Source of the DNA: DATARH01 sp050246595
GTDB lineage: Bacteria > Pseudomonadota > Alphaproteobacteria > ATCC43930 > CGMCC-115725
Assembly (NCBI GenBank): GCA_050246595.1
Contig: JBFWVT010000016.1
Coordinates: 12,572 to 76,571 of the forward strand
Reading direction: 5' to 3'
DNA length: 64,000 nt
Under the pieces are notes generated by a model, which ran no database searches, had not been told where the DNA came from, and saw only the letters and a program-made list of their open reading frames with translations. Each line of letters starts with the position of its first letter. The stretch's first letter is position 1. Shown piece after piece: positions 42,177 to 51,609 of the stretch. Position numbers and translations under genes: made by a program.

Positions 42177-42908
42177 CTACAGCGAGGAGTAGCGTGCGGG
42201 AACCGTAAAGCCGCCGTAATCGCCCCTTGCCTCGTTCAGGCCGTGGTTGAACGACACCATCGACGATCTCAGACCCTGCTTTATGTTCCAGTCGGTGAAG
42301 TCGCGCGACCCGTACCACGCCGTCGAGGCCGACAGCCACGCATACTCGGCCAGCCCGATGCGTTTCAGGTAACGGCACACGGCGCCGGACCCGTAGACCC
42401 CGACCCGGTACGGCGGCGAGCCGCCCCCGGCTGCCGCCAGACCGGCGTGCACGCCGCGGAAATACTGCTGGACGACGCCGGCGATATCCCGCGCCGGGGC
42501 ATCGTAATCGACCGCGAAATAGATCGCGCTGCCGGATGGCTGGCCGAGCACGCGGGCCTGCTGATAGGCATTGACCGCGTCCGAGTGGCCCCGTTCATAG
42601 GTGAAATGATCCGGCCGATGGGAAAGATGCTGCCACACGGCCACCACCTTCATGCCGTTCGACGAGATGCTCCCGGCCTCCTCCGCCGTCAGGGCCGGCC
42701 AGCGCGATACCGGGCTGCGGTAGTATCGGGCGACAAAATGCAGACCGCTGCCCTTCAACTCCTGCGTCACGTCGCGGCTGTCCATCCCCATGTCGATGCC
42801 GCGGATCGGCCCGCCGACGGACGGCGCCGCCACTGTCCGAGGCTGCTGCGGCGCGGTACCGCAGGCGGCCAGAAACAATACCGGCAGCACAAAACCCAGC
42901 TTTCTCAT
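42177..42908 (-). CDS. Lipoprotein with DUF1906 glycoside-hydrolase-like domain
   Basis: The 243-residue protein has a lipoprotein signal (RKLGFVLPVLFLAAC) and a DUF1906 (Rv2525c-like) TIM-barrel domain. It opens with IRGIDMGMDSRDVTQELKG, followed by FVARYYRSPVSRWPALTAEEA, then IYFAVDYDAPARDI and RVGVYGSG. Relatives are found with peptidoglycan-active proteins, and a glycosidase role is suspected but not proven. The membrane-anchored, periplasm-facing location is supported by the lipobox. GGGGGA lies just before the ATG. Confidence 0.88.
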   Translation of the reverse strand: MRKLGFVLPVLFLAACGTAPQQPRTVAAPSVGGPIRGIDMGMDSRDVTQELKGSGLHFVARYYRSPVSRWPALTAEEAGSISSNGMKVVAVWQHLSHRPDHFTYERGHSDAVNAYQQARVLGQPSGSAIYFAVDYDAPARDIAGVVQQYFRGVHAGLAAAGGGSPPYRVGVYGSGAVCRYLKRIGLAEYAWLSASTAWYGSRDFTDWNIKQGLRSSMVSFNHGLNEARGDYGGFTVPARYSSL

Positions 42909-43132
42909 TCCCCCGCTTCCCCCGTTTTCCGCATCCGGCGGTGCAGCCTTCGTGCGGCATCGGCCCGCCGCGAACCCGCTGGTGCGGTGCCCCGATCGGC
43001 ACCAAGCGGCCGCCCCGCTCGGTGCCGGATGCCCGACCGACGGCATGCCCGGCCGCCGCATGCCGGCGCGGTTTTCCCCAGTGCGCCGACTGTGAGCGCG
43101 GCCCGATGCGGCGTCAATCCGCGCGCGTTGTC

Positions 43133-43837
43133 TCAGTTGAGCCGAGGCGTCGCGCTCTCCGATGGAGCGAGGGGGCCGGTTTCGAGCGGCGCCGGCAAAT
43201 CGGCGGACAGCGACAGCGCGGCGCGAATCGGCGCGAACGAGCGGCGATGGTGCGGTGTTACGCCGAGCCTGCGGATCGCCTCGACATGCGTCGCCGTCGG
43301 GTATCCGGCATTGGTCTCCCACCCGTAACCGGGATGGCGCAGCGCCAGCGCGTGCATGATCCGGTCGCGCGTCACCTTTGCCACGATCGAGGCCGCCGCG
43401 ATCGACAGACTCGCTGAATCGCCCCTGACGACCGTGCGGACCGCACAGGGCAGCGGCGGCGCGATATTGCCGTCAACCAGCGCCACATCCGGCGCGATAC
43501 CGGTGCGTGCCGCCAGGGCCGCCACCGCCCGACACATCGCGAGCAGGTTGGCGCGCAGCACGTTGAGGCGGTCGATCTCGGCGGCGCTCGCCGCGCCGAC
43601 CCCGATGCCGACGATCCCGCCGCGAGCGCCGGCGCGCAGACCGTCATAGCAGCGCTCGCGCAGTTCGCGCGACAGCACCTTCGAATCGTCGAGCACGCGG
43701 CGCAATTCGCCGCGAAACCGCCGCCGGTCGATAACGACCGCCGCGGCGACGACCGGGCCAGCCAATGGCCCCCGCCCGGCCTCGTCAACACCGCAGACGA
43801 TCCCGCCGTAACGCCGCTCGATCGCGAAATCCGGCAT
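43133..43837 (-). CDS. rnhB: Ribonuclease HII
   Basis: The 234-residue enzyme cleaves RNA in RNA-DNA hybrids and at single ribonucleotides. It begins with GVDEAGRGPLAGPVVAAAVV, carrying the first catalytic Asp and Glu. It continues with DDSKVLSRELRER, a central Asp in VALVDGN, and SLSIAAASIVAKVTRDRIM. The ATG at 43837 gives the family start; earlier in-frame codons lack similarity. Confidence 0.95.
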   Translation of the reverse strand: MPDFAIERRYGGIVCGVDEAGRGPLAGPVVAAAVVIDRRRFRGELRRVLDDSKVLSRELRERCYDGLRAGARGGIVGIGVGAASAAEIDRLNVLRANLLAMCRAVAALAARTGIAPDVALVDGNIAPPLPCAVRTVVRGDSASLSIAAASIVAKVTRDRIMHALALRHPGYGWETNAGYPTATHVEAIRRLGVTPHHRRSFAPIRAALSLSADLPAPLETGPLAPSESATPRLN

Positions 43838-44009
43838 CCGCACCCCTTCTCCGTTGCGCATCGCCCTTGCAGATGCGCCAGCGGGGCGGCGCATCTGTTG
43901 ACCTCCGCCGAAAAGGGAAGCGGAGCACAAAGACCATCGTTGACGCGAGCCCACGGCGACCATATTCTATCTTTATTTGTATTTTTCTCGAATACCAGGA
44001 GGAATCGCA

Positions 44010-44450
44010 ATGAAAACGATGGCTTTCGCTATTTGCGCGGCCGTCGCCCTCGGCTTGCCGATCGCCGGCTCCGCCACACCGGCCGAGCCCGCCGATGCGG
44101 CGAAAGCGAGCGGCGAACCGGCGGACAGTGCCTCGGTTACCTTCGAGCAGTACCGCAATTGGCGCCTCGTGGCGATGGAAAGGCGACGCAGCGAAATCGA
44201 GGTGCAACTGTCCGCCGCCGATCTGTCGGCTGTGCGCAAGGCGCGGCTGGAGGAGACGCGGGCCTATTACAACTGGCTGGCCGGGCTGTCCGAGACCGAG
44301 CGCGATCGGCGTTTCCGCGAGCGCTTCGATCGGATCGACGCCAATCGCGACGGCACTCTCGACACCGCGGAACGCGCCGCCTGGCGCGAGCGGCAGCGCG
44401 CCTATTACGGCAACAGGAAACGCGAGGCGCAGCCCCCCGGCGCCAATTGA
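44010..44450 (+). CDS. Secreted EF-hand protein
   Basis: The 146-residue protein has a signal peptide (KTMAFAICAAVALGLPIAGSA). A helical basic region follows (FEQYRNWRLVAMERRRSEIE) and near the C-terminus a canonical EF-hand loop (DRIDANRDGTLDTAERAAW) with the acidic pattern for calcium. AGGAGG precedes the ATG. It is probably a periplasmic calcium-binding protein. Function unknown. It precedes the lyase-citrate synthase pair by 91 bp. Confidence 0.85.
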   Translation: MKTMAFAICAAVALGLPIAGSATPAEPADAAKASGEPADSASVTFEQYRNWRLVAMERRRSEIEVQLSAADLSAVRKARLEETRAYYNWLAGLSETERDRRFRERFDRIDANRDGTLDTAERAAWRERQRAYYGNRKREAQPPGAN

Positions 44451-44541
44451 ATTGCGGCGGATCACGGCGAAGCGGGCGCGAGCGGCGTGGGACGTGGTAT
44501 GGTAAGCGCCATCCGTTCCGGTCAGAAGCGGGGATGCCGAA

Positions 44542-45516
44542 ATGGCCAGATTTAGCGACTGGACGCCCGAGGGCGTCATTCCGGCGGTGCTGCTGCCGTT
44601 TCACGCCGATTTCTCGATCGACAAACCGGCTTATCGCGCGCATCTGCGCGACGTCGCCGCGGTGCGCGGGATCAGCGCGATTACGGTGAACGGCCATTCG
44701 AGCGAGGTGCACGCCTGTACCGTCGACGAGCAGCGCGAGGTGCTGCGGCTCACGATGGACGAGGTCGGCGACCTTCTGCCGGTTGCCGCCGGGGTCTATG
44801 CCGACGGCAGTATCGAGGCTGCCCGCATCGCGCGCATCGCCGAGGCCGAGGGCGCGTCGGCGCTGCTCGTGTTTCCGCCGCAGAGCATGAGCATGGGCGG
44901 GCAGATGCGGCCGGAAATGGCGCTGGCGCATTTCTCGACGATCGCCGCCGCCACCGATCTGCCGCTGATCTGCTTCAACTACACGCTGGCGGGCGGGCTC
45001 GGCTACCCGCACGAGACCCTGCTGCGCCTCGCCGATGCCGTACCGACGATCCGCGCGATCAAGGACTGGTCGGGCGATCCCGCGCTGCACGAGCGCAACA
45101 TCCGCGTGTTGCAGTCGCGTTCGCGGCCGGTGACGGTGCTGACGACGCACAGCGCCTGGCTGATGAGTTCGCTGGTGCTGGGCTGCAACGGGCTGCTGTC
45201 CGGGGCCGGCAGCGTCATCGCCGGGTTGCAGGTGACGCTGTTCGAGGCGGTGCGCGCCAACGATCTGGCCCGCGCCCGCGCCATCAACGACCGCATCTAC
45301 CCGCTGGCTCAGGCATTTTACGCACCGCCGTTTCTCGACATGCACAACCGCATGAAGGAGGTGCTGGCGATGCTCGGCCGCCTGCCGCCCGCAATCGTGC
45401 GCCCGCCGCTGGTCAAACTGCCGCCGCATGAGGTCGAGCGTCTGCGCCAAGCAATCGAGGCCGCCGGGATCGGTCGCGACCTGGCCGCAACCGCCGCGCC
45501 GCTTGCCGCGGAATGA
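44542..45516 (+). CDS. Dihydrodipicolinate synthase/N-acetylneuraminate lyase family protein
   Basis: The 324-residue TIM-barrel aldolase has the Schiff-base Lys174 (TIRAIKDWSG) and the catalytic Tyr147 (CFNYTLAGG). The family opening is GVIPAVLLPFHADFSID, and ITVNGHSSEVHACTVDEQ replaces the usual GTTGE motif. It is unlikely to be the housekeeping DapA given this change; a 2-keto acid aldolase or dehydratase is more likely. Its stop overlaps the next gene by 4 bp (ATGA), coupling it to a citrate-synthase-like enzyme. Confidence 0.9.
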   Translation: MARFSDWTPEGVIPAVLLPFHADFSIDKPAYRAHLRDVAAVRGISAITVNGHSSEVHACTVDEQREVLRLTMDEVGDLLPVAAGVYADGSIEAARIARIAEAEGASALLVFPPQSMSMGGQMRPEMALAHFSTIAAATDLPLICFNYTLAGGLGYPHETLLRLADAVPTIRAIKDWSGDPALHERNIRVLQSRSRPVTVLTTHSAWLMSSLVLGCNGLLSGAGSVIAGLQVTLFEAVRANDLARARAINDRIYPLAQAFYAPPFLDMHNRMKEVLAMLGRLPPAIVRPPLVKLPPHEVERLRQAIEAAGIGRDLAATAAPLAAE

Positions 45517-46622
45517 GCGTGGAGAGCGCGGTGCGGAAGCCGACCGTCGACAGCGGACTGGCGGGGCTTGTCGCCGCCGAGACCGTGCTGAGCCACAGCG
45601 ACGGAGCGCGCGGCATTCTGTGGGTGCGCGGCTATACGCTGCCCGAACTGGTCGCGCGCTTCGGTTATGACGGCGCGGTCGGTCTGTTGTGGGAAGGGTT
45701 CGCCGGCGACCAGCTCGACCGCGATACGATGCGCGCGCTTCTCGGCGCCGGGCGCGAACGGGCTTTCGCGCAGATTGGCGCGTGGCTGCCGCAGGCGCGC
45801 GGTGGGCCGTTTATCGAAGGCGTCCGCCTCGCGCTGGCGAGCCTGCCGGAAGACAGCGCCCCGGCCGAAATCCTCGCCGCCTTGCCGGTCGCGATCGCCG
45901 CCTTGCTGTGCGACCATCGCGGGGCACAGCCAGTGCCGCCCGACGCGAGCCGCGGCACCGCCGACGATCTGCTGCGCATGACGCACGGCCAGCCAGTCGC
46001 GCCGGTCATGGCCGAGGCGCTCGACACCTATTTTGCCAGCGTCATCGATAACGGACTCAACACCTCGGCCTTTACCGCGCGGGTCGTCGCATCGAGCGGA
46101 GCGTCGCTCGTCTCGGCCGCGCTCGGCGCCTATTGCGCCTTTACCGGTCCGCTGCATGGCGGCGCTCCCGGCCCGACCCTCGACATGCTCGACGAGGCCG
46201 AGAGAAGCGGCGACGCGGCGGCATGGGCCGAGCGCAAGCTCGCCGCCGGCGAACGGCTGATGGGGTTCGGTCACCGGGTTTTCCGGCTCGGCGACCCGCG
46301 CGCCGTGCTGCTGCACGATGCGCTCGAAAGGATGGGCGAGACCTTGGGTCCCGGTATCGGCCGGCTGGCCTTTGCCGCCGAGGTCGAGCGCGCGGTCGGG
46401 GCCGCCTTTGCGAAGCTGAAGCCGGGCCGGCCGCCGTTGCAGCCGAATATCGAGATCAACGCGGCTTTGCTGCTCGACGCGGTCGGTTTCCCGCGCGACG
46501 CGTTTACACCGGTTTTCGCGGTCGGACGCGCCGCCGGGTGGCTGGCGCACGCGATGGAGCAGCGCAAGGCGGGGCGGCTGATCCGGCCGTCCTCGGCCTA
46601 TATCGGGCCGCGCCCTCAGTAG
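45513..46622 (+). CDS. Citrate synthase family protein
   Basis: The 369-residue enzyme has the citrate synthase catalytic set: H215 (GPLHGGAPG), H254 (MGFGHRVFR) and D329 (FPRDAFTPVFAVGRAAGW). It condenses an acyl-CoA (acetyl- or propionyl-CoA) with a 2-oxo acid. The N-terminal LSHSDGARGILWVRGY matches the family. An Asn occurs in IDNGLNTSAF where citrate synthases usually have His (DHGLN), so specificity may differ. It is coupled to the DHDPS-like gene and ends in a 7-bp overlap with the convergent dehydrogenase. Confidence 0.88.
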   Translation: MSVESAVRKPTVDSGLAGLVAAETVLSHSDGARGILWVRGYTLPELVARFGYDGAVGLLWEGFAGDQLDRDTMRALLGAGRERAFAQIGAWLPQARGGPFIEGVRLALASLPEDSAPAEILAALPVAIAALLCDHRGAQPVPPDASRGTADDLLRMTHGQPVAPVMAEALDTYFASVIDNGLNTSAFTARVVASSGASLVSAALGAYCAFTGPLHGGAPGPTLDMLDEAERSGDAAAWAERKLAAGERLMGFGHRVFRLGDPRAVLLHDALERMGETLGPGIGRLAFAAEVERAVGAAFAKLKPGRPPLQPNIEINAALLLDAVGFPRDAFTPVFAVGRAAGWLAHAMEQRKAGRLIRPSSAYIGPRPQ

Positions 46623-47677
46623 CCCCGCTCCCAGTCGATGACGTTGCGCAGCGGTCGGCCGTCGAGATAGGCGCGCAGATTGTCGCAGAACAGGTCGATC
46701 GCGCGGTGCAGCTCGTTGTCGCTGGCGCCCGAGACATGCGGGGTTATCAGCACGCGCTCGTCGCGCCACAAACGCTCCGGCGGCGGGCGCTCGAATTCGC
46801 CCTCGTACACGTCGAGCACGACCCCGCGCAGCCGGCCCTGTTCGAGAGCTTCGGCCAGCGCCGCCTCGTCGACGATCTCGCCGCGCGCGACATTGACCAG
46901 CACCGCGCCTTGCTTCATCAGCACGAAACGCTCGCGGTTGAACAGATGCGTCGTTTCCGGTGTCCACTGACAGCAGACCACGACAAAGTCGCTGTCCGGC
47001 AGCATCGCGTCGAGTTCCTCGGCCCCGCCGATCCGGCCGAACCCTTCCGGCAACGCCTCATCGGAGGCGGGCGGGCGGCGCTTTGTGCCGATGACGCGCA
47101 TGCCGAGCGCGGCGCATAACCGCCCGACCTCGACCCCGATCCCGCCGGCCCCGACAACGCAGGCGGTTTTTCCCTGGAGCAACAGCGGCCGGTAGGCGCG
47201 GGCATCAAAGGCGCCGGCGGCACGATCGATGACCGCGCGGTGCAGGCTCTTGGCGAAATGCAGGATGCCGGCGACCGCGTATTCCGCCATCGCCAGCGTG
47301 TTGCCGGCGCCGCGCGATGTCGTCACGGTCACGTCGCTGCCCCAGAGATCGCCGAGCCGCAGATTGCTGGCTCCGGCGGGGCGCTGGTGAAACCATTTCA
47401 GCCCTCCGGCGCGGGCGCGCAGATCGAGCGGAAACGGCCAGCCGCCTAGGATCACCTCGGCCTCGGCGAGCAGCCGGTCGCGCTCCTCGCGCGTCCCCTG
47501 CCCGGTGCTGGCCCGCGGCAGATATCGGGAAACCGCGAATTGCGGCCAAGTCTCGCGGATTTCGCCGTCGAACCAGCCGCCCGCATCGGTGAAGCGGATA
47601 GCCGGATCGATTGCCTCGATCCGCTGCCGGTCCGCCGCCCCGATGCGCTGGATGCTCAAAACCTTTACTTCCCGCAT
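46616..47677 (-). CDS. D-isomer-specific 2-hydroxyacid dehydrogenase
   Basis: The 353-residue NAD(P)-dependent enzyme has a Rossmann fold VVGAGGIGVEVGRL, catalytic Arg in VNVARGEIVDE, Glu in the VLDVYEGEFE region and the acid/base His in LITPHVSGAS. It would reduce 2-oxo acids such as glyoxylate or hydroxypyruvate to D-hydroxyacids. The ATG at 47677 follows GGAG. It converges with the citrate synthase-like gene. Confidence 0.93.
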   Translation of the reverse strand: MREVKVLSIQRIGAADRQRIEAIDPAIRFTDAGGWFDGEIRETWPQFAVSRYLPRASTGQGTREERDRLLAEAEVILGGWPFPLDLRARAGGLKWFHQRPAGASNLRLGDLWGSDVTVTTSRGAGNTLAMAEYAVAGILHFAKSLHRAVIDRAAGAFDARAYRPLLLQGKTACVVGAGGIGVEVGRLCAALGMRVIGTKRRPPASDEALPEGFGRIGGAEELDAMLPDSDFVVVCCQWTPETTHLFNRERFVLMKQGAVLVNVARGEIVDEAALAEALEQGRLRGVVLDVYEGEFERPPPERLWRDERVLITPHVSGASDNELHRAIDLFCDNLRAYLDGRPLRNVIDWERGY

Positions 47678-47783
47678 TCCTGGTCTCCGATCGCCTCGCC
47701 GCAGAATAGAGTTGCAGGATAGCATGGGCGGAAAGCGGGATCGCTGCGCCGCGCATGATCCTTCCCTCTCCCGGAGATTGCCG

Positions 47784-48398
47784 ATGTACCCCGACGATAT
47801 CGACCCGCAATCGGGCTGCCGCCTGCCGTTGCCGCGCCGCGACGAACTCGGTCCCGAGGGAAGCCGTATCTATGACGGTCTCGCCGACCCGAACGGCGGC
47901 ACGCTGCGGGGGCTGCGCGGTCCCGGCGGCATCATGCTGCACAGCGAGGAGCTGGCGCGGCGGGCGCGTCCGGTGAACCAATACCTGCGCCACCAATCCG
48001 AACTCGGCCCCCGCCTGCGCGAGCTGGCGATCCTCGCGACCGCCCGCGAGCTTGACAGCCAGTTCGAATGGGCGGCGCACGAGGCCGAAGCGCGGCGCGT
48101 CGGCGTTCCGGCGGATGTGATCGAGACGATCAGACACCGCCGCCCGCTCGACGCGATCGACCCCGACGATGCTGCGGTTATCCAGTTGGCGCGCGAAATC
48201 TTCACGGCGCGCAAGGTCGGGTCGGCGACATTCGCGCGGGTGCTGGCACTGTTCGGCCGCAAGAGGCTTGTCGAACTGGTCGCGCTGATGGGCAATTACG
48301 CCGCAACCGCAGCGCTGCTGACCGCCTTCGACATGCAGCTCGACCCGGATCAGAAGCCGCCGCTGTCGTCAATATCGACGAACGCATCAGGTTTGTAG
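47784..48398 (+). CDS. Carboxymuconolactone decarboxylase family protein
   Basis: The 204-residue helical protein has the CMD/AhpD core segment LRELAILATARELDSQFEWAAHEAEARRVGV (E..W..H pattern). There is no CxxC as in AhpD peroxidase, so a carboxymuconolactone decarboxylase-like or other hydrolytic or isomerising role is more likely. GGAGA lies upstream of ATG 47784. It diverges from the hydroxyacid dehydrogenase and precedes a large palindrome and the CoA transferase operon. Confidence 0.88.
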   Translation: MYPDDIDPQSGCRLPLPRRDELGPEGSRIYDGLADPNGGTLRGLRGPGGIMLHSEELARRARPVNQYLRHQSELGPRLRELAILATARELDSQFEWAAHEAEARRVGVPADVIETIRHRRPLDAIDPDDAAVIQLAREIFTARKVGSATFARVLALFGRKRLVELVALMGNYAATAALLTAFDMQLDPDQKPPLSSISTNASGL

Positions 48399-48471
48399 GG
48401 CGGAAAAGCGCAAGCGCATTTCGCCGATGCCGAAGATTGGCGGAAGGCGCGCTGCGCGCTTTTCCGCCCTA
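48396..48471. repeat. GGGCGGAAAAGCGC palindromic repeat (possible terminator)
   Basis: The left arm TAGGGCGGAAAAGCGC (48396-48411) and the right arm GCGCTTTTCCGCCCTA (to 48471) form a near-perfect dyad around about 45 bp. It follows the stop of the CMD gene. Relatives with the GCGCATTCCGCC core are at 53358, 54203 and 55361. It could end or stabilise the transcript. Confidence 0.85.
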
Positions 48472-48562
48472 CTGGACCGGAGGTGCTGCGTAAGACACAC
48501 GTCACGTTGACAACGTCGCTCTGTCGCGCCTCCAATCGTGCGGAACGAAAAGGGAGACAGGC

Positions 48563-51175
48563 GTGTCGGATCAGGTCGCGGCAGCCCGGGGACCGGGCGA
48601 GATGATCGGGAATGCCGGACCCGGCATGCTGACCGGTCTGCGGGTAATCGAGATTGCCGACGAGCGCGCCGAATATACCGGGCTGCTGCTCGCCGGACTC
48701 GGCGCCGAAGTCATCAAGATCGAGCCGCCGGAGGGCAACGCGACCCGAAGGATCGGGCCGTTTCTCGACGACCGGCCGGGGCCGGAGCGCTCGCTGTTTT
48801 TCTGGAACTATAACCGCAACAAGAAATCGGTCGTGCTCGACCTCCAGAGCGGGGCCGGACGCGAGCACCTGCTGCGTCTGCTCGGCGGCGCCGACATCCT
48901 GCTCGACGCGAGCTGCGGCGCGCTCAATACCGCGCTCGGTCTCGACCGCGCCGCGCTCAACGCGCGCTTCCCGCAGTTGATAACAGCGCGGATGACCCCG
49001 TTCGGCGATGACGGGCCGTGGGCGGACTTCAAAGGGTCGGACCTGATCCATCTCGCGCTCGGCGGGATCATGATGAATTGCGGCTACGACCCGGACCCGA
49101 ATTTCGCATACGACACGCCGCCAATCGCGCCGCAGATCTGGCACGCCTACCACATCGCCGGCGAGCAGCTTGCGACCGGCATCATCGCCGCGCTGATCCA
49201 CCGCGCCCGCTCCGGCGAGGGACAGGATTTATCGCTCGCGATCCACGAGGCGGTGTCGAAAAATCCGGAGCAGGATTTGATGTACTGGGTCTGTCGGCGG
49301 GTGCCGCTGTGGCGCATGACCTGCCGCCACGCCGGCGAGCACCCCAACCACAGCCCGAGCATCTGTCATACCAAGGACGGGCGCTGGTTTATCACGCACG
49401 GGATGGGCGCGCGCGATCTGAAGAACCTTGTGCCGTTGCTGAGCAAATACAACGCGCAGGCCGATCTCCAGCCGCCCCCTCCCGATACCGACCTCAAGGC
49501 CCGCGCGGTGCCGGGCACCGCGGGGAGCGACGAGAACAGGGCGCATATGCTCGATGTCGTGCAGCGCTTTGTCCGCGCCTGGACCTACAAGGACATGCCG
49601 TGGCTGGAGGCGCAGGAAGCCGGCCTGTTGTGGGCGCCGCTGCGCAAGCCGCACGAAAACGCGCTCGACGAGCACTGGCGGGCGCGACACACCTTTGCCG
49701 AGATCGAGCATCCTGAGATCGGCCGCTCGTTCCCCTACCCGACCAGCAAATGGCTCAGCAACAAGACGAGCTGGCAGGTCGGACGGCGCGCGCCGCTGCT
49801 CGGCGAGGACACCGCTTCGGTGCTTGGCCAAGCGGCGCGGCGCCCGCACGTGCCGGCCGAGCCGCGCCGGGTCGAGACCCCGCGGCGCTCGGCGCTGCAC
49901 GATAAGCCGTTCCCGCTGCAAGGCATCAAGATCTTCGATTTCGCCTGGTTTCTCGCCTCGGCCGGCGGGACGCGGTTTCTCGCCGCGATGGGAGCGGAGA
50001 GTTACAAGGTCGAGTGGAAGGACAACCCCGATACGCGGCTGGCGGGGATGGCGCCGGTCGGTGGCCGCGCCGCGCGCGATGCTGCGACCGGTCCGCTGCC
50101 GGGGGTCCGGGACCCCGACATGGGCGGCAATTTCCTCAACAAGAACTCCGGCAAGCGCGGCATCTCGCTCAACATCCGCCACCCGAAGGGGTTGCAGATC
50201 GCGAAGGACATGGTGCGCATCTGCGATGTCGTCGCCGAGGGGTTTTCGCCGGGCGTGTTGCAGCGGCTCGGTCTCGGCTACGACGTGCTGAAGAGCATCC
50301 GGCCTGATATCATCTACATCCAGCAATCCGGCATGGGGGCGCACGGCACCTACGGACGGATGCGCACGGTCGGGCCGGTCGCGGCGGCATTCGGCGGGCA
50401 GGCCGAGATGTCGGGACTGCCGGAGCCTGCGATGCCGGTCAGTTGGGGGTATTCGTATCTCGACTGGATGGGCGCCTACGGCTACGCGTTGGCGCTGCTC
50501 GGCGCGATCTACCATCGCGAGATGACCGGCGAGGGGCAGTGGATCGACGCCTCGCAATGCGAGAGCGGCATCTTTCTGACCGGCGCGACGATCCTCGACT
50601 GGGCCGCCAACAACCGAGTTTTCCGCCGCTACGGCAACCGCTCGCCGTACAAGCCGGCCGCCCCGCACGGCGCCTACCGCGTTGAGGGGAAAGACCGCTG
50701 GGTCGCGATCGCCTGCTTTACCGACGAGGAATGGCTTGTGCTGGCGCGGGTCGCGGAACGCGGCGACTGGCTCGACGATCCCCGGTTCGCGACTTTGGAG
50801 CACCGGCTAATGCACCAGGACGCGCTCGACGTGGCGGTGGAATCATGGACCCGGACGCAGGACCGCTACGAGCTGATGCTGAAGCTACAACGGGCCGGGG
50901 TGCCGGCCGGGGTATGCCAGAATGCCGAGGACCGGGTCGATACCGACCCGCAATTGCGTCACCTGAACTGGCTGACCGAGATCACCGGCACCAAGATCGG
51001 CACTTGGCCGATCTATGAGATACCGATGAAGCTGAGCAAGACCCCGGCCTATATCGGCGGCCCGATCAACCGCGGCGCGCCGTGCTATGGCGAGGACAAT
51101 ATGTATGTGCTGACCGAGTTGCTCGGACGCACACCGCAAGAGGTCGAACGGCTCGCCGAGGAGGGCGTCATCTGA
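48563..51175 (+). CDS. Tandem (fused) CaiB/BaiF family III CoA transferase
   Basis: The 870-residue protein carries two CoA-transferase III domains in one chain. The first is at about residues 20-420 (GLRVIEIADERAEYTGLLLAGLGAEVIKIEPPEG). The second is at about 450-850 (LQGIKIFDFAWFLASAGGTRFLAAMGAESYKVEWKD, then SGKRGISLNIRHPKG and DASQCESGIFLTG). Usually this enzyme is a single domain of about 400 residues that dimerises, so this looks like a fused pair. The start is GTG 48563 after AGGGAGAC. It is first in an operon with DUF35 and thiolase-like genes, suggesting CoA-thioester activation in a degradation route. Confidence 0.93.
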   Translation: MSDQVAAARGPGEMIGNAGPGMLTGLRVIEIADERAEYTGLLLAGLGAEVIKIEPPEGNATRRIGPFLDDRPGPERSLFFWNYNRNKKSVVLDLQSGAGREHLLRLLGGADILLDASCGALNTALGLDRAALNARFPQLITARMTPFGDDGPWADFKGSDLIHLALGGIMMNCGYDPDPNFAYDTPPIAPQIWHAYHIAGEQLATGIIAALIHRARSGEGQDLSLAIHEAVSKNPEQDLMYWVCRRVPLWRMTCRHAGEHPNHSPSICHTKDGRWFITHGMGARDLKNLVPLLSKYNAQADLQPPPPDTDLKARAVPGTAGSDENRAHMLDVVQRFVRAWTYKDMPWLEAQEAGLLWAPLRKPHENALDEHWRARHTFAEIEHPEIGRSFPYPTSKWLSNKTSWQVGRRAPLLGEDTASVLGQAARRPHVPAEPRRVETPRRSALHDKPFPLQGIKIFDFAWFLASAGGTRFLAAMGAESYKVEWKDNPDTRLAGMAPVGGRAARDAATGPLPGVRDPDMGGNFLNKNSGKRGISLNIRHPKGLQIAKDMVRICDVVAEGFSPGVLQRLGLGYDVLKSIRPDIIYIQQSGMGAHGTYGRMRTVGPVAAAFGGQAEMSGLPEPAMPVSWGYSYLDWMGAYGYALALLGAIYHREMTGEGQWIDASQCESGIFLTGATILDWAANNRVFRRYGNRSPYKPAAPHGAYRVEGKDRWVAIACFTDEEWLVLARVAERGDWLDDPRFATLEHRLMHQDALDVAVESWTRTQDRYELMLKLQRAGVPAGVCQNAEDRVDTDPQLRHLNWLTEITGTKIGTWPIYEIPMKLSKTPAYIGGPINRGAPCYGEDNMYVLTELLGRTPQEVERLAEEGVI

Positions 51176-51609
51176 TGAGCGAGTGGAGCCAGGTGATCCG
51201 GCCGATCCCGGTGCCGAACGAGTGGACCAAACCGTTCTGGGACGCGGCCAGACGCGAGTCGCTGGAATTGCAGCGCTGCCAGAGCTGCGGCCATTTTCAG
51301 CACCCGCCTTACGCCACCTGCACGCAATGCGTCTCGACCGATCTGAGGTTCGAGAAGGTGCGCGGGCAGGGTGCGATCTACGCCTACACGATCATGTACC
51401 ACACCGGCGACAAACGGTTCGCGCCGGCGGTGCCGTATGCCAGCATCATCGTCGAACTCGACGACGCGCCCGGCGCGCTGATGGCCGGCAATCTGCTCGG
51501 CGTCGAATACACCGAGGCGAAGGTCGGGCGGCGGGTGGAAGTCGTATTCGAGAAGCTCAATGACGAGATTACGCTGCCGCAATTCCGGCTGGCAACTGAG
51601 AATAGGTAA
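51175..51609 (+). CDS. Zn-ribbon/OB-fold protein (DUF35)
   Basis: The 144-residue DUF35 protein has an N-terminal helix, a rubredoxin-like zinc ribbon (CQSCGHFQHPPYATCTQC) and an OB-fold (GAIYAYTIMYHTGD, PYASIIVELDDAPGALMAGNL). The ATG overlaps the stop of the CoA transferase (TGATG). Such proteins partner with thiolase-like proteins, as in steroid side-chain retro-aldolase complexes; the thiolase-like gene follows. Its TAA stop is the start of a 100-bp inverted repeat. Confidence 0.92.
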   Translation: MSEWSQVIRPIPVPNEWTKPFWDAARRESLELQRCQSCGHFQHPPYATCTQCVSTDLRFEKVRGQGAIYAYTIMYHTGDKRFAPAVPYASIIVELDDAPGALMAGNLLGVEYTEAKVGRRVEVVFEKLNDEITLPQFRLATENR

